Of a stretch of 10,015 bases of DNA, positions 1-7,364 are shown piece by piece. Location: contig DKNG01000039.1 in assembly GCA_002470185.1 (NCBI GenBank), positions 1 to 10,015 of the forward strand. Reading direction: 5' to 3'. The stretch's first letter is position 1, and each line of letters starts with the position of its first letter. Origin of the DNA: Arcobacter sp. UBA7394 (GTDB lineage Bacteria > Campylobacterota > Campylobacteria > Campylobacterales > Arcobacteraceae). Made by a program: the position numbers and the translations under genes. The notes below the pieces were generated by a model. It saw only the letters and a program-made list of their open reading frames with translations. It made no database searches and was not told the origin of the DNA.

Positions 1-210
1 CCTTTTGCTAATTTAGCTAAGGAATACTTTTCAAGTAAAGGTTATGACATAATTACTTTGCAATCAGGTTCAATTAAAATATCATTTGAAGACCTAAGTA
101 AAAAAGAAAAAATTAAGTTATCAAATGAAATAAGAAAGTTCTTAAAAGATTCAAGACAAGAAGTGATAAATGATTTTTTAATTTATAAAAATGGTATTAG
201 TTGTTTATGA
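1..210 (+). CDS. 3' end of an unidentified protein gene (5' partial)
   Basis: Frame 1 is open from the first base of the window to a TGA at 208-210, giving the last 69 residues of a protein that begins outside the window. The fragment is rich in Lys, Ile, Ser and Asp/Glu, like the other proteins here, and reads as a soluble, mostly helical tail (FEDLSKKEKIKLSNEIRKFL in its middle) ending in GISCL. There is no membrane segment and no motif that I recognise, so no function is proposed. It converges on groEL with a 76-bp gap containing two hairpins. The open frame and ordinary amino-acid mix support real coding, but 69 residues are too few to exclude chance. Confidence 0.6.
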   Translation, partial: PFANLAKEYFSSKGYDIITLQSGSIKISFEDLSKKEKIKLSNEIRKFLKDSRQEVINDFLIYKNGISCL

Positions 211-232
211 TTAAAAAGTAGAAGTATATGAG

Positions 233-259
233 TGTGTTTCTCGAAAATCGAGAAACACA
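233..259. terminator. Perfect 12-bp hairpin between convergent genes, probable bidirectional terminator
   Basis: TGTGTTTCTCGA (233-244) and TCGAGAAACACA (248-259) are exact reverse complements around a 3-nt AAA loop. The stem lies between the end of the plus-strand partial gene (210) and the end of groEL (287). No strong T-run follows on either side, so the termination role rests on stem strength and the convergent context. Confidence 0.6.
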
Positions 260-267
260 TAGGTTTA

Positions 268-286
268 AATAAGACTAAAAGTCTTA

Positions 287-288
<2 letters not shown>
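268..288 (-). terminator. Hairpin overlapping the groEL stop codon
   Basis: AATAAGACT (268-276) and AGTCTTATT (280-288) form a perfect 9-bp stem with a 3-nt loop. On the minus strand groEL ends in two consecutive in-frame stops, TAA TAA (289-284), and the stem takes in most of both. With the stronger hairpin at 233-259 it makes a tandem terminator or a 3' RNA-stabilising structure for groESL. Confidence 0.5.
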
Positions 289-2183
<1,895 letters not shown>

Positions 2184-2230
2184 AGTATTTCCTTTATAAA
2201 GTTTTATTAATTTTATTTATACGTGCTAAA

Positions 2231-2257
2231 TTAGCACTCTTATTTTTTAAGTGCTAA
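2231..2257 (-). promoter_or_regulatory. CIRCE operator (HrcA-binding site) of groESL
   Basis: TTAGCACTC (2231-2239), a 9-nt spacer and AAGTGCTAA (2249-2257) match the CIRCE consensus TTAGCACTC-N9-GAGTGCTAA with one mismatch. The site starts right after the -10 box and covers the predicted transcription start, the usual position for repression by HrcA with GroEL feedback. An additional half-site, GTGCTAA, lies at 2223-2229, one base from the left arm. hrcA itself is not in this window. Confidence 0.95.
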
Positions 2258-2286
2258 ATTTTATATAATTTTTGTTTAATTGTCAA
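2258..2286 (-). promoter_or_regulatory. Sigma70-type promoter of groES-groEL
   Basis: On the minus strand a perfect -35 TTGACA (2286-2281) is followed after 17 nt by TAAAAT (2263-2258), five of six bases of the -10 consensus. An overlapping alternative, TATAAA, has 15-nt spacing. The predicted start falls at about 2250, inside the CIRCE element. A full TTGACA stands out because many promoters of this bacterial group have a weak -35. This suggests a strong promoter kept in check by repression. Confidence 0.8.
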
Positions 2287-2306
2287 GCAGATTGAGTTAA
2301 AATGAC

Positions 2307-2327
2307 TAAGAGTTTAAGAAACTCTTA
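2307..2327 (-). terminator. Hairpin over the ispA stop codon, probable operon terminator
   Basis: TAAGAGTTT (2307-2315) and AAACTCTTA (2319-2327) form a perfect 9-bp stem with a 3-nt loop. The TAA stop of ispA (2327-2325 on minus) is the first part of the stem. The downstream tail on the minus strand is only moderately T-rich (GTCATTTTAA). It closes the ferredoxin-panD-ebfC-ispA operon about 20 bp before the groESL -35 box. Confidence 0.55.
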
Positions 2328-3185
2328 TTTATGTCTATTTATATATTTTAAAAGTAACTCTTCAAGAGAGTTTTTAAGCGTAGAATCAAGAGTATTTAGA
2401 GTTTCTTCACATTTAAAAGATAATTTATCAGCAGCTTTAATAGCTCCAGATAAACCTAATAAATTAACAAAAGAATTCTTTGCATCATCATTTTGAGTAG
2501 TTTTACCTGCCTCTTCTTCTGTTTGTGTTTCATCAATAATATCATCTTGAATTTGAAATAATAAACCTAAATCAATTCCAAAAGAATAAAGTTTTTCTTG
2601 AGTTTCTAAATCATATTCACTTATAATTGCACCCATTTTTAAAGATGAGGCAATTAACTTAGCAGTTTTATGAATATGTAAGAATTCAAGTTGTGATAAT
2701 TCAAGTTTTTGATTTTCAAAATAGCAATCAATTGCCTGACCTATAATCATTCCATTTATTCCACCATCAGAACTTAGAGTTTTGATTAAATCAATTTTTA
2801 CATCATTTGATAAAGGTGCATTAGATATTTGATTAAAAGCTTCTGTATTTAATGCATCACCAACTAAAATAGCTGTTACTTCATCATACTTCTTATGAAG
2901 AGTTTGGAAACCTCTTCTTAAATCAGCATTATCCATAGCAGGTAAATCATCATGAACTAGAGAGTATGTATGTAACATTTCTAATCCAAGAGCTACAGGC
3001 ATTGAATTTGATAGTAATAAGCTTTTATTTGATTTTACAACAGAAAGCAAAAGCATAGGTCGAAATCTTTTTCCGCCAGCTTTTAACATATCCCCTAAAG
3101 CATCTTCGAAATAAGGGTGAATTGATTTTGATTGTGGAAGATTACTTAATAAGTAATCTTCAAATTGGTTTAATATTTCTTTCAT
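2325..3185 (-). CDS. ispA: Polyprenyl synthetase, farnesyl diphosphate synthase type (IspA)
   Basis: Cytosolic head-to-tail prenyltransferase that condenses dimethylallyl/geranyl diphosphate with isopentenyl diphosphate to give farnesyl diphosphate, precursor of quinone side chains and undecaprenyl phosphate. At 286 residues it is close to E. coli IspA (299). Motifs in order: GGKRFRP (37-43) binding IPP; first Asp-rich motif DDLPAMD (79-85) in the context HTYSLVHDD; LRRG (89-92); GQ (149-150); KT (173-174); and second Asp-rich motif DDIID (214-218). The Tyr five residues before the first motif and the DDxxxxD spacing are typical of bacterial FPP synthases, but chain length (C15 versus C20) is not proven. 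The later GKTTQNDDAKNSFV stretch has a relaxed version of the usual GKD/KxTYP motif. The start lies 3 nt after the ebfC stop, with only a weak ribosome site (GTAGAAG). Confidence 0.93.
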   Translation of the reverse strand: MKEILNQFEDYLLSNLPQSKSIHPYFEDALGDMLKAGGKRFRPMLLLSVVKSNKSLLLSNSMPVALGLEMLHTYSLVHDDLPAMDNADLRRGFQTLHKKYDEVTAILVGDALNTEAFNQISNAPLSNDVKIDLIKTLSSDGGINGMIIGQAIDCYFENQKLELSQLEFLHIHKTAKLIASSLKMGAIISEYDLETQEKLYSFGIDLGLLFQIQDDIIDETQTEEEAGKTTQNDDAKNSFVNLLGLSGAIKAADKLSFKCEETLNTLDSTLKNSLEELLLKYINRHK

Positions 3186-3188
3186 CTT

Positions 3189-3509
3189 CTACTTTTGACC
3201 AAATGGGTTCATTCCACCCATCATATTCATAGCCATCATTTTTTTGTTTTCGTCTGATTGTTTAATTACATCATTCATAGCTGAAATCAGTAAAATTTGT
3301 AATGAATCTTTATCTTCAAGTAATGAGTCATCAATTTGTAAATCAATAACTTCAGAATTACCATTGATAGAAATTTCTACCATTCCACCACCAGCTTTTG
3401 ATGTGAATACTCTATTAGCATTTTCTTCTTTAGCATTATCAGCCATATCTTGAACTTGCTTCATCATAGAGTTTAAATCTAGATTTTTCATATCTATTCC
3501 ATCAAACAT
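3189..3509 (-). CDS. ebfC: YbaB/EbfC family nucleoid-associated protein
   Basis: Small DNA-binding protein that forms dimers with tweezer-like helices and coats the nucleoid. I take the start at 3509 ([13 protein letters not shown], 106 residues), because family members begin MF and a GGGG lies about 9 nt upstream. The in-frame ATG at 3530 would add MNLWGLI, has no ribosome site and would lengthen the overlap with panD from 8 to 29 nt. The family pattern is clear: an N-terminal helix with [12 protein letters not shown], a beta region [20 protein letters not shown], then [26 protein letters not shown], and a Met/Gly-rich tail ([14 protein letters not shown]). In many bacteria the gene sits beside recR or dnaX; here it follows panD. 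Its function in this position is unlikely to be pathway-specific. Confidence 0.88.
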   Translation of the reverse strand: MFDGIDMKNLDLNSMMKQVQDMADNAKEENANRVFTSKAGGGMVEISINGNSEVIDLQIDDSLLEDKDSLQILLISAMNDVIKQSDENKKMMAMNMMGGMNPFGQK

Positions 3510-3885
3510 GATCAGACCCCACAAGTTCATTTGTAATCATATCGATATTATTTTCATCATCAACAATTACAACTGTTGGTTTATAATCTTCTAATTCAGA
3601 TTCATTATATGAAGCATAAGCAATAACAATAATTTTATCGCCAATTTCTACTTTTCTAGCAGCAGCTCCATTTAAACACATATCTTTACTACCTGCCTTA
3701 CCTTTGATAACGTAAGTAGCAAATCTTTCGCCATTATTTACATTTACAATCTCAACTTTTTGCCCTACTCTTAAATGAGAAGCTTTCATTAAGTCTTCAT
3801 CGATTGTAATTGATCCAACATAGTTTAAATTAGCATCTGTAACAGTTGCTCTATGAATTTTACTATATAGCATGTCAAATGTCAT
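3502..3885 (-). CDS. panD: Aspartate 1-decarboxylase (PanD), pyruvoyl enzyme
   Basis: Converts L-aspartate to beta-alanine for pantothenate and CoA synthesis. It is made as a proenzyme that cleaves itself between Gly24 and Ser25 to create the pyruvoyl group; GSIT at 24-27 shows this site at the same number as in E. coli. Other conserved residues are visible at matching positions: Lys9, His11, Tyr22, Arg54, Thr57, Tyr58 and Asn72 in NGAAAR. The length of 127 residues is normal. The start [13 protein letters not shown] resembles Helicobacter PanD and has AGAGGA upstream; MLY at residue 5 is a less likely start. It lies 16 nt after the ferredoxin-like gene and its end overlaps ebfC by 8 nt. No panB or panC is seen in the window. 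Confidence 0.97.
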   Translation of the reverse strand: MTFDMLYSKIHRATVTDANLNYVGSITIDEDLMKASHLRVGQKVEIVNVNNGERFATYVIKGKAGSKDMCLNGAAARKVEIGDKIIVIAYASYNESELEDYKPTVVIVDDENNIDMITNELVGSDHV

Positions 3886-3901
3886 ATATTTAATTCCTCT
3901 T

Positions 3902-4264
3902 TTAACTTCCTAAATTTGCAGCTTCGCCCCAAAACTGTTCTGGTATTAAATACTCTTCAACAGGGCTTCCACCTAATATATGTTCTTCAATTATTCTATC
4001 TATTTTTTCCTTAGATAACTGACAGTACATGTGATGCCCAGGCTCTACCAGCATTACTGGTCCCATTTGACATCTACCTAAACATGATGTTCTTACAACT
4101 TGAACAGGTCCCATCAATCCCTTCTGCATCATTGATTGTGCAGTATGATTAAATAAGTCTCTAGTATTTTCATTTACACATGAAGGTTTTGGCATTCCAG
4201 GTGGTGAGGCTTGCTCGCACTTGAAAATGTAAAACGTTGGTTGCGGAATTGATGGCATACTCAT
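3902..4264 (-). CDS. Thioredoxin-like [2Fe-2S] ferredoxin domain protein
   Basis: Small cytosolic iron-sulfur protein of 120 residues. Four cysteines form the pattern C16-x12-C29 ... C61-x3-C65 ([20 protein letters not shown]), which is the cluster-binding spacing of thioredoxin-fold [2Fe-2S] ferredoxins and NuoE-like domains. An additional Cys81 sits in MYCQLS, after the LVEPGHHMY strand. The end, after IDRIIEEHI, is a short tail ([13 protein letters not shown]) of unknown role. The start ATGAGTATG has AAGGAT upstream; the second Met is a possible alternative. It is the first gene of the operon with panD, ebfC and ispA, but no known step of those pathways needs it. The electron partner is unknown; iron-sulfur delivery or a redox-sensing role is equally possible. 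Confidence 0.85.
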   Translation of the reverse strand: MSMPSIPQPTFYIFKCEQASPPGMPKPSCVNENTRDLFNHTAQSMMQKGLMGPVQVVRTSCLGRCQMGPVMLVEPGHHMYCQLSKEKIDRIIEEHILGGSPVEEYLIPEQFWGEAANLGS

Positions 4265-4291
4265 ATTTTTATCCTTATATAAAATTGTATA

Positions 4292-4300
4292 TTTATAATA
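4292..4300 (-). promoter_or_regulatory. Possible -10 region for the ferredoxin-panD-ebfC-ispA operon
   Basis: Overlapping -10-like boxes TATTAT (4300-4295) and TATAAA (4297-4292) lie on the minus strand about 30 nt before the ferredoxin ATG. No good -35 is seen at 16-18 nt upstream. The 151-bp gap 4265-4415 lies between divergent genes, so promoters for both directions must be here, but this exact placement is tentative. Confidence 0.35.
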
Positions 4301-4354
4301 AATCAGCGAATTTTAACACAGATTTATTAAATTTTAATAAAAAACTAATTTTAA

Positions 4355-4382
4355 TTTTCATTTAAATCTAAAATAATATACT
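4355..4382 (+). promoter_or_regulatory. Possible promoter of the cyclophilin gene
   Basis: TTTTCA (4355-4360, four of six -35 bases) is followed after 16 nt by TATACT (4377-4382, five of six -10 bases). The predicted start at about 4389 leaves a short leader of roughly 27 nt, with AAGG just before the ATG at 4416. The surrounding DNA is very AT-rich, so chance matches are likely. Confidence 0.4.
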
Positions 4383-4415
4383 AAATTCATACTATTTTAC
4401 ATATAAAGGCTATGT

Positions 4416-4946
4416 ATGAAGAAAATATTTTTTATTCTTTGTTCATTTATGTTACTTTTAGAAGCAGCTAATCCAACAGCAGTTTTTGAAACAACAAAAG
4501 GAAATTTTGAAGTTGAGTTAAGATCTGATCTTGCTCCTAAGGCAGTTGAGAATTTTGTTACTCACGCAAAAAATGGTTACTATAATGGTCTAATTTTCCA
4601 TAGAGTTATTAAAAACTTTATGATCCAAGGTGGTGATCCAACAGGTACTGGTAGAGGTGGAGAATCAATTTGGGGTAAAGCTTTTGAAGATGAATTTTCA
4701 TCAAAAGCACTATTTGATAAACCAGGTGTATTGGCAATGGCAAACTCAGGTAGAAATACAAATGGAAGTCAATTTTTTATTACAACAGCAGCAACTTATT
4801 GGTTAAATGGAAGACATACAATTTTTGGATATGTTACAAAAGGTTATGAAAATGTTAAAAAAATTGAAAATTCTCCAACAGCAGGAAGAAGTGGTGGAGA
4901 TAAACCACTAGTAGATCAAAAAATACTATCTATTACTATTAAATAA
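4416..4946 (+). CDS. ppiA: Secreted cyclophilin-type peptidyl-prolyl cis-trans isomerase
   Basis: Speeds cis-trans isomerisation of X-Pro bonds during folding, here probably in the periplasm. Residues 1-18 look like a Sec signal peptide (MKK, then hydrophobic IFFILCSFMLLL, then EAA), with cleavage near residue 17-18; the Cys at 9 is not in a lipobox. The mature part is a compact single cyclophilin domain: catalytic FHRV (61-64, Arg63), NFMIQGGDPTGTGRGG (66-82), LAMAN (106-110), GSQFFITT (117-124) and WLNGRHTIFG (129-138). The Trp129 and His134 positions correspond to the cyclosporin-contact tryptophan and active-site histidine of cyclophilin A. The length of 176 residues is normal for a bacterial periplasmic form. 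It is a single-gene unit, divergent from the ferredoxin operon and convergent with the REC-PAS gene, with a shared hairpin between. Confidence 0.95.
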   Translation: MKKIFFILCSFMLLLEAANPTAVFETTKGNFEVELRSDLAPKAVENFVTHAKNGYYNGLIFHRVIKNFMIQGGDPTGTGRGGESIWGKAFEDEFSSKALFDKPGVLAMANSGRNTNGSQFFITTAATYWLNGRHTIFGYVTKGYENVKKIENSPTAGRSGGDKPLVDQKILSITIK

Positions 4947-4971
4947 AGAAACAAGTTAAACTTGTTTCTTT
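4945..4971. terminator. Bidirectional terminator between convergent genes, stops embedded in the stem
   Basis: AAAGAAACAAG (4945-4955) pairs perfectly with CTTGTTTCTTT (4961-4971) around a TTAAA loop; the complementarity continues two more base pairs into the loop. On each strand the 3' arm ends in TTTCTTT, which can act as the U-tract. The stop codons of both genes (4944-4946 on plus, 4972-4970 on minus) overlap the stem ends, leaving only 23 bp between the reading frames. Confidence 0.85.
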
Positions 4972-6328
4972 AACCAAATATTTTACTCATAAAAGCTTTG
5001 TCACCATGTGCTACAATTTGTTTTTCTAAATTCTCAACTCTAGTAGCTTCTTCTTGAGCTTTTTCTTTCCAGTAATCTAATTTTTGTATTAATACTTCAT
5101 CCGATTCAACAGATTCATATTTCTCTGTAATATCTCGTAATTGCTCTTCTAAATCTTCTATTTCAATTTTAGAATTAACATTTAGTTGTTTTATCTCTTT
5201 TTCTTTTAATGCTTTTGTGTCAAACAATTCTTCTTTTAATTTTTTTAACTGATACTTTAAATCTGCATTTTCTTTTGACACTTTAAGTGCTAAATCTTTT
5301 TTAGATTCATTTTTCTTATATGTAGATAATTCATTTCTTAGTTGTCTATTTTCAACTGTATATTTTTCTACTGAATATATATATTTTTCACTATTAATTT
5401 CTGATTTTTTTAAATCATTTTTTGCATTTTCTAGTTGTTCTTTTAGTTCTCTAATTATTATATTTTGCTCAGCAGAACCTTCTTTACTTCTAATGAAAAT
5501 ATCACTTTTGTCTTTCATTAGGGCTAGTTGAATATCTCTTTTTTTATTTACTTCATCCGTAATATCTCTTTGAATAGAAATAGTACCAGTAATTTCACCT
5601 TCATCATCAAGAGTATTTATTACATATGCATCCGTAGTATAAATCCCATGTTCTTTTGTAATATTTTTTAATACCCCATGCCAAGGTTTATTATTTAGAA
5701 CTTTTGCATACATCTTGGTATATATATCAGAAGAGGCATCAGGATGCTTTAGGACCTTAAATTCTTCACCTAAGAGTTCTTCCTTATCATAACCTGTAAT
5801 TTGGCAGAAAAGCTCATTTACATATGTTATATTCATATGAATATCTGTTTTTACAACAATATTATTTGAATCTATAACTTCTTTGTACTGTGCTAACTCT
5901 TTTGTTTGTTGTTCTAAGATAAATTCTTGATACATGACACTTGCTAATTCATTCATTACTTTTAATAAGTTTCTTACATCAACAGGTTTTGTAATATAAT
6001 CTTGAACTTTTAATTTAATGGATTCAGATAAATACTCAGAATCAGAATGTGCAGTGGTAATTAATACAGGAATTTGAGGGGAATTATCTCTTATATATTT
6101 AACCATATCAATTCCATTCATAATTGGCATATTAATATCAGTTAAAATAATATCTATTTCATTTTTGTTTTCGAGAAAAGTATCTAACCCTTCTCTACCA
6201 TTACTAGCAGTAAAAACCTTAGAGAAGAAGCCTGAAAGTAGTTGTTCAAGTTCATTTCGAACAACAATATCATCTTCCACATAAAGGATTTGTAATCTTT
6301 TTAACAATTTTTTATCTATTGAAGACAT
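4970..6328 (-). CDS. Response regulator: REC receiver + Aer-like PAS + long coiled coil
   Basis: A 452-residue signalling protein of three parts. The REC domain (about 11-130) has the acidic pair Asp19-Asp20, phospho-acceptor Asp64 in LTDINMP, the switch Thr in TTAHS (91-95) and Lys114 in TKP. The PAS domain (about 146-258) resembles the PAS of the aerotaxis receptor Aer, with ITYVNELFCQITGY, KHPD (194-197) and PWHGVLKN (215-222); Aer-type PAS domains bind FAD, but ligand binding here is inference. Residues about 285-445 are heptad-like and highly charged (KELKEQLENAKNDLKKSE-type), ending AFMSKIFG. No histidine kinase, GGDEF, EAL, HD-GYP, methyl-acceptor or DNA-binding domain is visible, so output is probably by protein contact. 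The start lies 4 nt after the upstream REC gene. It is the last gene of the cheW-REC-REC/PAS unit. Confidence 0.88.
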   Translation of the reverse strand: MSSIDKKLLKRLQILYVEDDIVVRNELEQLLSGFFSKVFTASNGREGLDTFLENKNEIDIILTDINMPIMNGIDMVKYIRDNSPQIPVLITTAHSDSEYLSESIKLKVQDYITKPVDVRNLLKVMNELASVMYQEFILEQQTKELAQYKEVIDSNNIVVKTDIHMNITYVNELFCQITGYDKEELLGEEFKVLKHPDASSDIYTKMYAKVLNNKPWHGVLKNITKEHGIYTTDAYVINTLDDEGEITGTISIQRDITDEVNKKRDIQLALMKDKSDIFIRSKEGSAEQNIIIRELKEQLENAKNDLKKSEINSEKYIYSVEKYTVENRQLRNELSTYKKNESKKDLALKVSKENADLKYQLKKLKEELFDTKALKEKEIKQLNVNSKIEIEDLEEQLRDITEKYESVESDEVLIQKLDYWKEKAQEEATRVENLEKQIVAHGDKAFMSKIFG

Positions 6329-6332
6329 GTAA

Positions 6333-6722
6333 TTATTTTATTTCCATACTTGTTATTAAATCAATAAATTTAATAAAATCAAATGGTTTTAAAATATATT
6401 CATCAACTCCAAACTCCTTAGCTTTTTCTAAATATTCAGTTTCAGTATGAGCCGACATAACAATAATAGGTATATCTAAGCCTCTGTCTTTCATGATCTT
6501 TATCATTTCTAAACCATTCATATAAGGCATATTAATATCAGTAATAACAGCATCTATATCAGAGTTTTCTTCAAGTTTTACTAAAGCTTCTTCTCCATTA
6601 TTCGCAGTAAGGAAGTTTGCTTTTAATTTAACTAAAGCACCACTAATTATGTCTAATAAATCTTGTTCATCTTCAACAAATAGTAACTTTAGTGATCTTA
6701 ATTTTTCTATTTTTTCTTGCAT
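6333..6722 (-). CDS. Single-domain response regulator (CheY-like)
   Basis: A stand-alone receiver of 129 residues that relays phosphate without an attached effector. Conserved residues are Glu17-Asp18 of FVEDE, phospho-acceptor Asp62 in VITDINMP, Ser90-Ala91 in VMSAH, and Lys112-Pro113 in ILKPFD. It shares TDINMP, MNG and the AH(S/T) segment with the receiver of the downstream gene, so the two may be paralogous. The ribosome site TTGGAAAT precedes the ATG. It lies 14 nt after cheW and 4 nt before the REC-PAS gene, so all three are very likely co-transcribed. Whether it binds the flagellar switch like CheY or acts as a phosphate sink for another kinase cannot be told from the sequence. The name cheY is not assigned for that reason. 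Confidence 0.92.
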   Translation of the reverse strand: MQEKIEKLRSLKLLFVEDEQDLLDIISGALVKLKANFLTANNGEEALVKLEENSDIDAVITDINMPYMNGLEMIKIMKDRGLDIPIIVMSAHTETEYLEKAKEFGVDEYILKPFDFIKFIDLITSMEIK

Positions 6723-6736
6723 TTTATTTCCAATAA

Positions 6737-7213
6737 TTAGTCTTGTAACTCTTCTTTTGCAACAACTTTTTCAATATCCATAACAACTAACATTTCATTA
6801 TTATCTAATCTAACATAACCTTTTAAGTATTTAGAAGGAATAGCTGAACCCATTTCAGAAACAGGTGCAAGAGTACTTGTATCAAGTCTTTGTACATCAT
6901 CAACTAAGTCAACAACAATTCCAACCATTCTACTATCTTCTGTGATTACAGCAATAACAGATGTATTTTCATCATATACACTTTCACTAGTATTAAACTT
7001 GATTCTAATATCTAAAATAGGTACAACTTCACCTCTTAAATTAATAAGACCTTTTACCCATTCTGAAATATTTGGTAGTGTAGTAATAATTTCTGGATAA
7101 GTTAATATCTCTCTAATTTTAGGTAGTTCAATAGCATATTTCATTGCACCTAATTCAAAAGTCATAAACTCACTTGTGTTAGCATAATCAATTACTTTTT
7201 CTTTGTCATCCAT
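6737..7213 (-). CDS. cheW: CheW-like chemotaxis coupling protein
   Basis: Adaptor that links chemoreceptors to the kinase CheA. It is a single CheW domain of 158 residues covering about 13-155: EFMTFELGAMKYAIELPKIREIL at the start of the fold, the diagnostic VKGLINLRGEVVPILDIR (53-70) with Gly55, Asn58, Arg60 and Gly61, then VGIVVDLVDDVQRL (97-110) and a final VMDIEKVV strand. There is no REC fusion as in CheV. AAGGAATATTTATG gives a good ribosome site and fixes the start. It heads a three-gene unit with two receiver proteins, downstream of xseA but separated from it by a 151-bp gap with its own probable promoter. No cheA, cheR, cheB or receptor gene is seen, so it may serve the main chemotaxis array or a separate one. 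Confidence 0.93.
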   Translation of the reverse strand: MDDKEKVIDYANTSEFMTFELGAMKYAIELPKIREILTYPEIITTLPNISEWVKGLINLRGEVVPILDIRIKFNTSESVYDENTSVIAVITEDSRMVGIVVDLVDDVQRLDTSTLAPVSEMGSAIPSKYLKGYVRLDNNEMLVVMDIEKVVAKEELQD

Positions 7214-7364
7214 AAATATTCCTTTTTTTAATGCACATTTGCCATTTTTTAATAAAGAGTTTTAAAAAAACACTAATTTCGTTTTCTACTTCTATGTAAT
7301 ATATAATTATATTTGTATATTACAATTCAATTTAGATTTATTTTATCTTTTCTAAACTTAAAAA
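7214..7364 (-). other. 151-bp intergenic region between xseA and cheW
   Basis: This gap contains no convincing open reading frame. It holds AT-rich DNA with an inverted repeat (7295-7324) around a -10-like TATAAT and the cheW ribosome site AAGGA just before 7213. A weak TTTAGA/TCTAAA pair after xseA is too widely spaced to count as a clear terminator. Confidence 0.6.
7295..7324 (-). promoter_or_regulatory. Inverted repeat around a consensus -10 box, candidate cheW promoter/operator
   Basis: TGTAATATA (7295-7303) and TATATTACA (7316-7324) are exact reverse complements separated by 12 nt. On the minus strand the spacer holds a perfect TATAAT (7311-7306), about 93 nt before the cheW ATG. No good -35 is found at 16-18 nt. 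The symmetry could be an operator overlapping the promoter, but AT-rich repeats of this size do arise by chance. Confidence 0.4.

Noticed and set aside
2302..2496. Plus-strand open frame over the ispA 3' end
   Set aside because: It is antisense to conserved ispA codons and has no ribosome site; ATG and frame are explained by composition.
3244..3453. Plus-strand open frame inside the YbaB/EbfC gene
   Set aside because: It is a shadow of the minus-strand gene, whose protein pattern is clear.
7231..7245. Sigma54-like promoter (TGGCA ... TGCA) upstream of cheW
   Set aside because: Only 7 nt separate GG and GC instead of the required 10, and it would leave almost no leader before the ATG.
7321..7364. 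Rho-independent terminator after xseA
   Set aside because: The only complementary pair (TTTAGA/TCTAAA) is 6 bp of A/T-rich sequence with a long loop and no T-run, so it cannot be supported.
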